The translations under genes and the position numbers were made by a program. Below are positions 23,480 to 35,400 of a DNA stretch of 64,000 nt, piece after piece. Within the stretch, counting starts at the first letter, position 1. Each line of letters opens with the position of its first letter. This DNA comes from Thozetella sp. PMI_491 (lineage: Eukaryota; Ascomycota; Sordariomycetes; Chaetosphaeriales; Chaetosphaeriaceae), in NCBI GenBank assembly GCA_021432635.1, contig MU270094.1, positions 212,142-276,141 of the forward strand. The letters run 5' to 3'. The notes beneath the pieces are model-generated. The model worked only from the letters and a program-made list of their open reading frames with translations. It ran no database searches and was not told the DNA's origin.

Positions 23480-25933
23480 TCAGACCTCGCCGGCCTCTTC
23501 AGCAGCGCTACGCCAGCCGTTAGAACTCCGGCTGTCGCCGTTGGCCTGAATCGACCTGGTTATGCTGCGTAACCGCTCCTTATTCGACCAACTGCGCAAA
23601 GTCAGTTCAGAATTTGTGGCTTAGAAGGCTTCATGTCCGAAGGAGAGGGTGACGCTTACATCTTGATCTTGCCGTCGTCACCGCACGAGGCGAACATGCA
23701 GGGATCGTTGGGGTTCCAGGAGACGGCGTTGCACCGAGGTTGGTGAGCACTTAACCTTTCGACAGGGATGCCGGTGGATTTGTGCCAAATGCAAAGATTG
23801 CCGTCTGGACCACCCCGTTAGCAGTGCCATGTTTGGATGCGCAAGAATAAGTTCAAGAAACTCACCTTCGCTCCCACTGATCACGAAGCTCTCGTTGGCT
23901 CCACCGAACGAACTCCTAATAGTGTACTCACCGCCCATTCCTCCAGTATATTTCTGTATCGACTCGCGGCTGGCAATGTCAATCAGCTGCGCGATTCCAT
24001 CTACTTGATTCACCAAGAGGAATCGGGAATCGTGGCTAACGCTGATCGACGTTGCCCGGGACTTGAGCTCCATCTCGTACTCGAGCTCGCGGGTGGCTAA
24101 GTTGTAGATATAAAGATGGGACTGCTCGTCCATTGCCACTAGCCAGCGGCCGTCGGGGGACGCCGCCAAGTCTTGGGTCCTATGCTTCTTGGGCCAATTG
24201 AATACACGTTCACCCCGGAGGTCCCACTGGGATAGAGACTTCGTTACGTCGAATGTTCCCAGTATGAAGCTCCGAGAGTCAGCTGCCCAAACGCAGCTAC
24301 TTACGGGTTCAACAAAGCGGTCGAGCACTTTGATGCATGCTCCGGTCTGGAAGACGGCCAAGTCAGTCTTAGGCTCAATCGAGTGATTATGGCAGGCGTA
24401 CCTCTATGTTCCAAATCTTTGCGTCGTGGTCCATGCCGCAGGTCACGAGCATACTGTCGTCGGGGCTCCAGGCCACGTCGCCAACACCCTTCTCTTGTGC
24501 AGCATCGAGTCGATGGAGCACCTCAAAGGACGGAACAGCCCAGATGTAAACGGACTTATCACTACCGCAGCTTGCTAGTTTAGTGCCATCGTGGGAGAAG
24601 ACAACCTGCCACAGCTCGCCCGGCTGCTTGTCGAGCTCATAAATAACTTCAGTAGGGAACTGGCTCTTATCGCACAGATGATCAGAATAGAGCGAGGGAG
24701 GGCGAGACGAGGTATGAAAGAGACAGTTGCCGATTTGGCTCTCCTTAACCTGCTCTAACAGGACGGCGAGCCGGCTCTCAGGGAGCATCACTGAGGGTGA
24801 GATACATCCTAGACCTTGGTCAGCATGAAGCGTCTTACCGCAAAGGGGCGGGGTGTAAGGGGTGAGGGTTCCTTACGAGAGAGTTCCGAGAGCAAGATCC
24901 GGCGTGACTGGCCCAGGGCGCCGTCCCAGTTCGCCTTAAATTTGAGGTCCTCTGGAGACTGGCACATGAGCAGGCTAGAGAGGAAATGGAGCTTCTGGTG
25001 CTGTTCCGCACAGAGCGGTGTCAGCTCGCTCCGCAGTACGACCAGCGCCCTCGACGACTCGCGCCGCTCTAGTAGTTCGAGGAACTTTTGCTGCCTGAGC
25101 CATATTCGCATGATGTTGCGGTCGGCCCCTGGCGCAAGAACAAGGCCGTTCCCGCTCTGCTGGGATTCCCCGATCACGAGGGCGCCGGCAAGCAGCTCCT
25201 CCGCCCGTGACCAAGCACCATCCAAGACGGCGGCGCGAAACGCAGCGACCGTCGGACTCTCGAGGTCATAACCACTATCACGGCTGACACTTTGCGCCGC
25301 TTCGCTATAGCCCATGTCGGATAAAGCCTGGATTAGAATGCGGGTAACTTCCTCACGGCTGTGGCCTCGGTATGCATGGGGCAGGGCCTTGGAGGGCTCC
25401 TTGCCATTCTGCGATGACCCGTTCATGGCCTCAGACGGGGCGGCCTTTCGTGCCCCGTTGGATGTTGTAGCGGCACCCCCCTCCACAGGCCTCGATCCGG
25501 ATCCGTTCGACGCCGCCCTGAGCGTGCCGTTGGAACCTTCTTGGCCATCACTGTCTGCCAGCATGCTTTCGCCTCGGTGCCGCTTCGCTTGGTGTCGGCG
25601 TCGAGATGCGGCAGGAACCGGGTCAGAAGAGTGCGAAACAGCTTCTGCGTGTTGGTCCTCCTCCCCTTCCTCAGATGAGCTGCGCTGTCGTCGGCCCAGG
25701 ACCTGGCGCTGAGGTCGCGTGGGCGGTCGAGGAGCGGACGGAGCCGAGACGTTGGACTGGCTGGCGGAAGAGGGCGCCGGCGCGGTGCGGGAGACAGCGG
25801 GACGGGGGTGACGGTCGGGGTCGGCGGGCGAGAGGCCAGTGGTGGCAGGAAGGCCGGGGGCTCGCGGGGTGGATGAGCCGTCGGAGGCGGATGGGGAATG
25901 TATGGGAGGCCGACTGGGGGTGTGGTCGGCCAC
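23480..25933 (-). CDS. gid7: LisH-CTLH-WD40 protein, WDR26/Gid7 type (GID/CTLH ubiquitin ligase)
   Basis: Five exons (25933-24877, 24808-24402, 24346-23866, 23804-23660, 23591-23480) encode 733 residues if read from 25933. A disordered Ser/Pro/Arg-rich head (1-185) precedes a LisH motif (EEVTRILIQALSDMGYSEAA) and a CTLH region. The linker CISPSVMLPESRL and WD40 repeats follow, with pieces such as GTKLASCGSDKSVYIW, DSMLVTCGMDHDAKIW and CMFASCGDDGKIKIW. In yeast Gid7, the WDR26 homologue, is part of the GID E3 ligase that degrades gluconeogenic enzymes when glucose returns. The codon at 25933 is GTG, not ATG. It sits 58 bp below a TATA box with no ATG between, and the next in-frame ATG is at 25564 (610 residues, all domains kept). 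The start is therefore uncertain. Confidence 0.88.
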
Positions 25934-27587
25934 TTCGATAGACTTTGGGGCGGGACTGGTTTCCCCTTCCCGCCGTAGACAAAGGTGTCGATTTATATGA
26001 AGCAGTAGTAGTCGGCGGGTCGAGGTTTGTCTCGGGGCCGAGAGGGGGAGAAAAACCCAGGCTAGTGGTGGGAAAGGTGGCGAGAGGATTTGGTGATGAG
26101 GGTTGGCTACGGAGGGCCGAGCAACAAGACGTCGGCCAGAGAGAGAGACACGGGAGCTGGCGGCGGGAGCTTCCCAGGCGCTCGGATCAACAGGGTGCCG
26201 TCATCCGCCGCTGGCAGCCCGATAACAAGTGAACGCTAGTGCTGTTTTGTCGGTAGGACAATGACGCTGGCACCCCATCACCAGCCAGGAAAGGCATCGG
26301 TGGGTATCATTCCGTTTGAAAAGCAGAGAAGGCTCCTGTCTTCAAGAGTGGACGGGAGTGGAAGGGGGGAGGGTTTTTTTTAAAAAAGGAAAAGAACAAT
26401 TTGACCACGTACATACATAGTATGGCACCTGGAGAGGATCCAGGCAAGAGCTGCCAGGCAGGCCAGTCCCAAAAGCGGAGAAGGCACACAGGCCGCCAGA
26501 ACCAGAAGGAGCCCTTCCGGGCTTACAGGGCAGGGTCGCCGAACGATCAAGGCAACCCCTCTCTCTATCTCTCGCTCACATACTCTCTCTGGCAATATCT
26601 ACTGCCTGCTACCCTTGCCGCTTGCTCTAGTCGACTTCTTTTTCCGGGCTCGCGCGCTTGCTAATCCCGAGGCACGGGCTTCATGATAAGTCATGTGTAG
26701 TTATGGGACCAACGCCGAGGCGGGCTACAGGACCCTAGGCTGCAGCGGGCGGGCTGCGCAACGAGGAGGACAAGGAGGGGTCTATCTTGTGATCCTGCCA
26801 CTTGCCACCCACTAGGGGCATTGCATCGGATGGGGCGGATATCCCATTGAAGCCGCGGGGGTTTGTGCACTCGCAAGCACGACGGTTCGGAGCCTTTGTG
26901 GCCACAGCCGAGACAATACTGCTATAGCCTTCCCCTTGCTGCCCTCCCCAGCCTCCGAGGTTAGCCGTTCCCAGCAGTCAGTCTACTACATATGCAGATC
27001 ACGGTGTCAATCATCCACACGCCTGACTAATCTGCAGTACGATACGTGTGGTATGCGATGGACTATAAACCGGCATCACGGCCAGCAGCAGGGGACTTTG
27101 TTTCGGCTGCTTACTCTTGTTTTGCTCCCCAACGGCCAATCGATCACCGGACGGACCGTTCCATGCTTGCCCCTGGAGACCGAATATACATGAACCTGGA
27201 AGTCTTGGTTTTTTTGGGTGATACAGCCAGTAGGAGCGCATCGCGGCTAGCTACGCCCCTCCTCGCATGAATTACAGGCGGTAGAGCCTCAGTTAAGGCG
27301 ACTGTTGAAACACTCTTCATCTCTCCTTTCCTCACGCTCTCTCCAGCCGACGGTTCGTACATCAATCCGATGGGAGACGCGACCCTGCCCAGCCTCGCCG
27401 TTCTCTGGATTCATTCCATCTCAATTAAGGCCGAGCACCCTTGCGTGCTCTTCTCCTCGTAGGGCTGCGTTCCCCCCCCGCGTACCGGTCTCCCTTGCCG
27501 TACGGGACGTGGGACGTCGAGCATCCGTGCCGCAGCTGGGTGACGCCGAAGACTTCTCGGAGTCTGGCTCCTTGCCTTCTGATCATC
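25934..27587. other. Divergent promoter region, Gid7-type gene / NDR kinase
   Basis: These 1.65 kb separate two divergent genes. On the minus side there is a TATA box at 25991-25997 and a pyrimidine-rich stretch just upstream (about 26041-26060). The plus side leads to the kinase with a C/T-rich leader. No gene is seen inside. Confidence 0.6.
25991..25997 (-). promoter_or_regulatory. TATA box of the Gid7-type gene
   Basis: TATAAAT on the minus strand (context CTTCATATAAATCG) stands alone in GC-rich DNA, 58 bp above the GTG at 25933. It argues that transcription starts shortly before that codon and that no further coding exon lies upstream. Confidence 0.5.
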
Positions 27588-29402
27588 ATGTCTGATTTCG
27601 TTTTTGCCAAACCTCCGCCCCGGACTCTTGAGCCGTTTGGGCCAACCGCGAGCATCAACCAGAAGAAGGTCACGAGACTCGCCAAAGACTTCTTCCTTGA
27701 TGGCGTCCAGAGGGCACGCGAGCGTCGCCAGAGGTTTGTTTGACCGGACTCCCCAGGGTGGCTCCCTTGGTGCTTCGCAGTGCTCTTGATCTTCTGCCCG
27801 TCCCAAGTGGGTTCGAAGTTGTCCATCTGCTTAGAAACCCTTCTCTGCTCTGCACAGCCATGCCGTCGCTCTCGACTAACGCATATCGCCGCGCGAAGAC
27901 AAGATGAGCTCGATCTCCAGCTGCAGCAAGCAAGGCTCCAAGACCTGAAGCTTGCCGACCCAGCCCTCCAAGGCCCCGAAGGACAAAATGTGAGGCCCCA
28001 AGGAGGTATGCTTCATGCTAGGCAAGAACATGTATGGTCGCACTCGGGCAAGCTCGAAGCTAGGTATCTGAGGTTCCTCCGCACCAACGAGTCCCGGTCC
28101 AATTACATGACTATCAAAACGATAGGCAAAGGGGCCTTTGGAGAGGTGAGGCTGGTGCGTAAGCGGCAAACCGGCAAGACATACGCCCTCAAGCGGCTCG
28201 TCAAGAGCGAGATGGTCTCGCGGGACCAGCTCCCGTACGTCCGCTCCGAGCGGGACCTCATGGCCGAGGCAGACAGCGAGTGGATTGTCAAGCTCTATAC
28301 CACATTCCAAGACGCCCAGTCCCTATACCTCGTGATGGAGTTCTTGCCTGGCGGGGATCTGATGGGCCTGCTCATCAAGTTCAACGTCTTCTCTGAGGAC
28401 ATCACTCGCTTCTACATGGCCGAGATCGTCAACGCCATCGAGGTCATCCACAACAGCGGTTTCATGCATCGAGATGTCAAGCCGGATAACATCCTCCTGG
28501 ACCGCAATGGCCACATCAAGCTGACTGACTTTGGTCTCTCCAAGAGTATGCGGCAAACGCACAGCAAACAGTACTACCAGGAGCTCATCAGCGGGCCTGC
28601 GCCCCAACAGCTAGCCCCGGCGCAGGTGCAAGCGAATCGCCTATCCGTAAACATCGATGCCATCAGCCTGACCATCAACAACCGGGCCCAGATCAACGAC
28701 TGGCGGCAGTCGAGACGACTCATGGCCTACTCCCAGGTTGGAACACCCGACTACATGGCTCCGGAGGTGCTCCTATCGATGCAGGGGTACGATGGATACT
28801 TCCCAGAAAGCGACTGGTGGTCGGTGGGAGCTATCATGTACGTAACCCTGTGTTCAAGTTATTGAAAGTGCATGTAGCAAGGACAGGACTAACTCGTTGT
28901 GCAGGTATGAGTGCTTGGTTGGTTGGCCACCCTTCGTCTCGGAACAGCCTAGAGACGTCTACCTCAAAATCATCAACTGGCCTACAACTCTGGGCTTCCC
29001 CAACGACATATCACTCTCTGCCGAGGCCGTACATCTAATTCGGAGGTAACTTAGACGCCATCTTGCTTTGAACATACTTCATTGGAGCTAACAAGTATTT
29101 CTAGCCTCATGACCCACCCAGAACAACGCCTCGGTCGACATCCAGGAGGAGCCCAGCAAGTCAAGAATCACCCGTGGTTTGCCGGCGTCAACTTTAGCAC
29201 TGTTCGGAGGGTTCCGGCGCCGTTCGTTCCACCGCTATCGTCCGAGATCGACACATCTTGTTTCCCGACAGACGAATTGTCTCAGGGCAACGATCCGACG
29301 GACGAAGAAACTAACGCCGCTACTCGAGAGACCATTACCCCTGACATGTCCTTGCCGTTTATCGGCTATACATTTAAGAGATTCGAATATACGTATAGGT
29401 AG
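27588..29402 (+). CDS. NDR/LATS-family AGC serine/threonine kinase (COT1/Cbk1-like paralogue)
   Basis: Four exons (27588-27733, 27899-28837, 28905-29045, 29105-29402) encode 507 residues. NDR kinases control polarity, septation and hyphal growth together with MOB co-activators. An N-terminal helical MOB-binding region (about 25-75) precedes the kinase domain. Visible are the glycine loop GKGAFGEV, the lysine in YALKRLVK, the catalytic [11 protein letters not shown] in KLTDFGLS, and [11 protein letters not shown] with the regulatory serine before it (YSQVGTPD). The insert between DFG and APE is long (about 60 residues), as in NDR kinases. The C-terminal hydrophobic motif [11 protein letters not shown] keeps the regulatory Thr. 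Compared with COT1/Cbk1 the N-terminus is short and lacks the long Gln-rich extension, so I take it for the second filamentous-fungal NDR-like kinase rather than COT1 itself. The first intron's GTTTGT donor is weaker than the others. Confidence 0.9.
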
Positions 29403-32400
29403 TCTATTAGGACTTCCTACACCACCCAGGCTTTTCCTATTCGAGCGTTCGAGGTTCAGCCGGGCTAAGAAGCCAAACATGACCTAGGTGGTCGTTGTTG
29501 GTTGTCTTTTGGGGACACCAAGCTGCTCTCTCGGCGTGTTTGTTTGTATGAGCTGCAAACATGGTGGTCAGAGGCATCAGTCAATAAGCCGATCCACGAT
29601 GAACTGCTTCGATAGGCAAGCGACCACTAGTTCGTGTAGCAGGCGCCAATACCCCTCCCAGGCCCGCGTTAGAACGGTATAGCTCTATATCCATAGCCAT
29701 GTAATTATCGTGTATAACTGGTCGTACAGCACAGGAATGGGTGTTGGACCTTGGTCAAAGTTGACGACCGAGGAAGGATCATTTCATACGTCAACGCTTC
29801 CGCCAATATCTACATGACGAAGGTCGATGTGGCCAACTAGCTCTAAGTGAATCATTAAATATGCCATAAGACAACAATGGGTAGAGTGACTGCTAGCCCT
29901 GCTTCTTCCGGGACGGGGTCCTCTGTGGTGTTGTTTGGATCGATGTTCCCTACAATACGGTATATTTTTCACTATCACAGGGACATTCGGCCATGACCTG
30001 ACAAGATGACCGCGCAATGCGAAGTGATAATGTCTTCCGCTGTTCTCACCCAAGTCTTGTTCCCGGCAAGCCAAGGATCAAAGAGGGTCTGGTTCTAGCC
30101 CTCATTTAAAGTAAGGGTTCTAGACGAGCTCGCCTAGTCAGGAGGTCGCTCTAGAACAAATTCCTGCCCGGCACCGTTGCCTATTTGTCGAGAATATCTC
30201 CGACATAGTTAATCCCACAACTATTTTGGTTGCCATAGGCCTTGACTCTGCGTCGCCAAGCTGTTGTCAGGTCTAGAGAGCTGACAGAGTGGGATTTTAC
30301 GATTCTACCATGCCCTCTCACGCTTCGAGCGCGTCAGTGTCCTCGGGCATCCAAAGGCTTGCCTTAATAAAACACAGGCCTAACATGACTTCGAGCTCTC
30401 CCCACAATTCTACATGGCAGTTTCTCACTGCCGGGGCTGCCAAAACGGATCAGCGTTGCGAGTGGTGGAACGCGGGCGTGTATTATACGTATGCACAGCG
30501 ACGACGACGATGCGTGGGGATACTCTCCTATTTGGACATCCATACTGCTGCTTCAGGGGGATGGCACCGTTGCTATTGTGGTAGATGCAACGGTGATAAT
30601 GCCATGCGACGGAACCCCAGGCAGGCTTCGGGGTGCCATGGTAGCATCGGCCGCCCAGATCAGGGTAGCAGTCAGGAACAAACGGCAGCCAAAAACAACC
30701 AGCGTAGCCCTTCGTACAGGCCTACTGATGATGACACATGCTCAAGGGATCGTGGAGAAAACCTGGTTCTACAGCTCCCTTCAATCTCCCAGACCGGCTA
30801 CACCGAGATTCCATCTCGCGTAAGCCATAGAGCAGCCGCGAGCCGAGGTAAGTTGCTGAGTTGTTGGGTCAACATCCTCCACTATCGGCGCAAGCCAGGC
30901 TGCGGCATCCCAGGCCGACTTGACGACCAGTCTGGCAGATAGCCTTGACGCTGGCGCAACAACTGCACAGGAACGTGGAACCTGGGGGCGCCGGGTCAGC
31001 TATCTGATGCGTGACCACACTGCTGTTCTAACGTCCTACTAAACCTAGACTGGCCGGTGACCCCTGGATGTAACGCGCGGACTTGTCTACTTCTTATGTA
31101 GCCCTCATAAAGCCCATGTCCGAGGTGCTGTAGCTCGCCCGGCCGGGTTAGCACCGGCTGCCCAGGGAGAGCCATGGGTCGGGAATGCACAACCGTCGGA
31201 GGAAACTCCGAAGAATTAACGACGGCTAACAGCCATCCGGATCCTCCACTGCACGGGCAGTTCACCTGTGGCGACGGTTGTTCGGCCCAGCTGCGTCTCG
31301 ATTCAAGGACAATTTGTCAAGTATGAGGTCTTTCTGTTGGCAGCATCGCTAAGTGGGAACCGGGCAGCACTGAGAAGAGGAGAGAAAAGATGAGGTTCGA
31401 TGCTAGTAGCTGACGCAAATACCTCAAGAGGTTCGGTCCGAGGGAACGCCGCATGCAGGGTGGCGGTGATGTGGAAGTCGCTCTGCGGAGTGATCACTTC
31501 GAGATCATCGCCACCTGGAGCAGCAACTGGCTAGATTTGCGCCAACAAGCTTGCGATATGCGCCTCCTTCAGCTCCCTCTACGCATGCCACAGGGCTCGG
31601 CAGCCCTCCAGGGCCATCCGCCCTATCGCTCTCTTCCACTGAGGCTTAGTGAGACCTCCGGAGATGGGGACTAATCGAGAGAGCGCCCGCGCATGTGTGG
31701 CCAAAGGCGCACCTCCTCGGGTCAACTCGTGCATTTATCAAATGCGAATTTATCGGCTGCCGACCCCCCGTTCAGGGGGGGAGGGGGGCGCCAGGAGCGG
31801 CAGCATGCCACCGTCCCGTAATGCTGGAGATATCGACATGCATTTTGTGATATACCCTCCAGCTGAACTCAACGGGCGGGCAGGATGGAGCCTGCATCGT
31901 CATTTCGAACCTACAGTAATAGCCTAGAGACAGCGGTAACATCGTCGCTGAGATCGAGCACGTGGAGTGGAATGCTGGGTCTGGCCCCTCCCCCGCGGGA
32001 GCGTCTCAAAAAGATCTTTGTCGAGAAAACCCCCCCGGAGAGTGAAGGGAAAGAGGCCTGACAGGATCGGACGACGCACCCAACGCCACAAAAGCGAGCA
32101 CGTCAGTCTGGCTATGGAGAAATCGCAGGGTTACACGGTCGTGCCACCGTGTAACTCACGGCTATGCACCTCTCTCCCTTCTTAGGCTGGGCTGGCTTGG
32201 CTGGGCCCCCAACGGTGAGGAGGCTCATCAGCACATTTCCGAGTCACTAGGCCGGAAGGACTGGAGCAGCTCCCTTCGGTGGTGAAATAAGTCTCAGACA
32301 CGGATTGGGGGGACTGGGGGGGCGGAGGAACGAGGGTGGCGAGGAGCAAGTCACGACATATCGAGGCGGTGAGGGCGCCTTCTATTTCTGGGCCCGAAAG

Positions 32401-35400
32401 GGGGAAAGGGGAGCCAACGACAAGGGAATGCTCCTGGCAGCATTGACTGAAGTTTGCAAAAGAAATCAGGTGTGGTATCTCGGCCCTTTTGCGCGATCCG
32501 CCACAGCACTCTCTCGTTTTTTTTTTGGCTGTAATGCGGGAATGCTCCCGCGATGCCTCCCACGGCCCTCTCTCCCTGCCTGCCCTCCTCTGTTAATTAT
32601 TTTCTTCCTCTCATGTGCCTGACGCAGGGGAAATGATGAGCCGGTGGGCAGGGTAACATCACAGCCCATCTACGGCTACTTTGGTGGACCGCTCGGGCTC
32701 CAAGTGCGGGAAGACCAGGGCCAGGGTTTGGCGGGTCTTGACTGCCACGGGTCCTCCTGGGTGTTGGATTTGCAAACATGTCGGTGACACGACGAGAGAA
32801 GAGAGGAATAGCGGTTCGCTGCAAGGGATGCCCCGTAGCACGTAGCAGACAGCGTCCTCGTTGGCCGAGCCCGGCCGGGCCCGGGTTCATGACACGGTAC
32901 GTAGTCCCGATATGCCAGGCAGGCCGAGCCGGATAAGCATGACTGCTGGACTGCTGGACAGCTGGCCGGGGTGTGGCAAGCCCGAGGTGCGCGATGCAAC
33001 CACGGAGAGGTTTCCAGAAGCAGACTGCCAGGCCACTGGCCCGCCTACTCTGTACTCTCTGCCATCACCAATGCCAGGGAGGCCCAGGCGGCGGGGTGCT
33101 GCAGGCGGGCCTGGAATGCCTTCTTTTGGCTGCCCAGACTTCCCCCAACCCGGATTACAGGATCCAGCAGAGAGGCCCTTGGCATGAGATCAACACCGAG
33201 AGCGAGGGCAGAGTGTCACACCATCTTTGACGAGCCGGTGCAGCAAATGTTTGGTCCCGAGGAAGAAGCGAGAGAGGTATCGAGTGGGGGCCTTCCAGGA
33301 TGCGATTTTGAACTTTAGACACGGCTTGCAACAAATTCCGCATATGCGCACAGGTTGACGTTACGCATGAGAGACGACTACGGGCGGCAACCCTCTTCGT
33401 GAGAGGGGGGGGGGGGGGAAGCCACCACAGAGGACTGCTGTAGGCGGATATTACAACCTCACGGACTACGTGGTAGGTAGGCAATACCTGACCTGTGTCT
33501 AAAAGGGTGTCCAGGCGTGGGGCTGAGGTAGCAACGAGGGCGAAGCGGTCCTGGCCTTTGGGTCTTCTGGGTCTCCTTGGACGAACCCCTGGCGAGATCA
33601 TCTCGCAAAGTCCTCGCCCACACTTGCCACGGCACAGGCCGCCCGGGGGGGGCCTGATGATCGACGTCCCGCTCAGTCGCTTAATACACATGGCGTGGCC
33701 AGGTCTGCTGCGTCTGGGCCCGAGTCAAACTCTGTTGAAGCAGGAGCGTATCTATGGGGGTCTCAGGAAAGAGACGTTGCTTCTCGGTGACTACTCGGTG
33801 GCCGCAGAGGCTGCCGGTCCAGTACAGCTTGCATCCGGGCGCCGCGTCGCAGGGGGGTCGATGCATTGGACGTGTACGAGTCGGAAGCCACCGCGCTAAC
33901 ACGCGAGCAGCGCAGAGGCTTTTTTTGGTGCCAAGGTTGAGCATGTCAACAAACCAACAAACCGGGGGGGCTCCGCTAAGCCGAGCGGTCAGGATATGCA
34001 TACGTACTGTAGTAGTAAGTAATATGCAAACGTACATAGTAGATGGATACTGACGGGTATTTAGCGTCGCGGCTGCGGGCGATCCGAAAAGACAAGCGGA
34101 ATGACAGAGCTGAGCGCCCCTAATTACTACGTAGGCTTACTATTGTAGAAGGGGCGCCGAGTTGCACCAGGGGTATAAGCGGCCAGCAAACCCGGAGGAC
34201 CTCGTCGTACCTGAGGCATTTGCAGCCGTCTCTCGGTTGGCTTCAAAAATGGCACTAGAGACGTCTGAAAGCTTGAGGGCCTCTGGGCTAGTGCCTGAAA
34301 AGGATGTCTTGATCACAAAGGCCCGCCCTCGAGTTTGCAATCGCGCCGAAGCCACGTTAGTGGCAGACGCCTGGGGGCTGGGAGGAGACCGCTTGAAAGC
34401 ATGGCCGAAGTTTGCTTTGTTGCGGGAGAACGAAGACGGCGGCTTGTTGTTGTTACTTTGATAACGCCAACTAAAAAAAAGACAAAAAACCTCGGTTCCC
34501 GCCTCTATCTCTGCCTCCTTTGTCCTGGAGCGTGCAACTTGACCTCTGCCCCGCGCAAACCCCACCTCGAGGTATCTTTTTCCTGCCATCTCACTATACG
34601 GCAGATCTCGAACAACCTCAACCCTTGATCCCGGTGGGCCCCGGGGGGGTCCTGAGCCCACATACATGCCGCACCCCCGGGCAGTTGATTCACAGTAGAG
34701 GTTGTGGCGGTCGAGGAATGGAGCCGAGGCCGTGGCGTGGCTGCAGGAGTGAGGGGGAAAGAGGGGCCCAAGACCGAAAACGAAAGAAGAAAATACTGAA
34801 AAGAAAAATATGCTTGGCTGAGAAGAAAATGGGACCTTATGCGGGAGACGCCCTGAAGGGGAGAGTCGGCCTGATATTGGACGATACGTGCGTTAGTAGG
34901 CCTCCCCTGTGGCACACCCGGGAGGATTTTTGAGACAGATGTCGGTAGTGCTTTGCTATGCCAAATCAAAGACTGCCCTCACGCGCAGAGAGAGCCGTAG
35001 GGAAGGGGAGGCGGAGCATTCTTCCGGGACCTTGGATATGAACAAGAAAAAGACGGGCCAATCCGGGGGGCCATCACCGGCGGCCGTGCCTTGTGAGGTC
35101 CCCCCGCCCCCCCGGCCCAAAGGTTACCCCTTAGCCAGGCACGCCAGGGTATCATCGCGCCAGAGGAGAAACTGGGCGGCGTGGCCTGTTAATCTTGACT
35201 GCGCAGACGGAAATACGTACCGGGGCGCATCGGTGGCTAACCAGCATCCCAGCCACTGGCGCTGTAGCAGTAACAGAGCATCACGAATGACGGCACTTGA
35301 TGGCAGGCAATAGGGCGAGGGCTTGGCGGCTTTCCTGCCCCTCTTGGAACAAAGCGAAGGAAGGGAGGGATGCGTGGAGACGCAAGCACTAGCCGGGCTC

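Noticed and set aside
2923-25933. Functional cluster of membrane-traffic genes (Vps68, Sec8, Vps1 within 20 kb)
   Set aside because: These are conserved single genes in ordinary fungal gene order. Unrelated genes lie between them and no shared regulatory motif was seen.
30289-30942. 217-codon plus-strand frame in the large gap
   Set aside because: No motif or family similarity, and Cys/Arg/Ser-rich composition; not distinguishable from chance.
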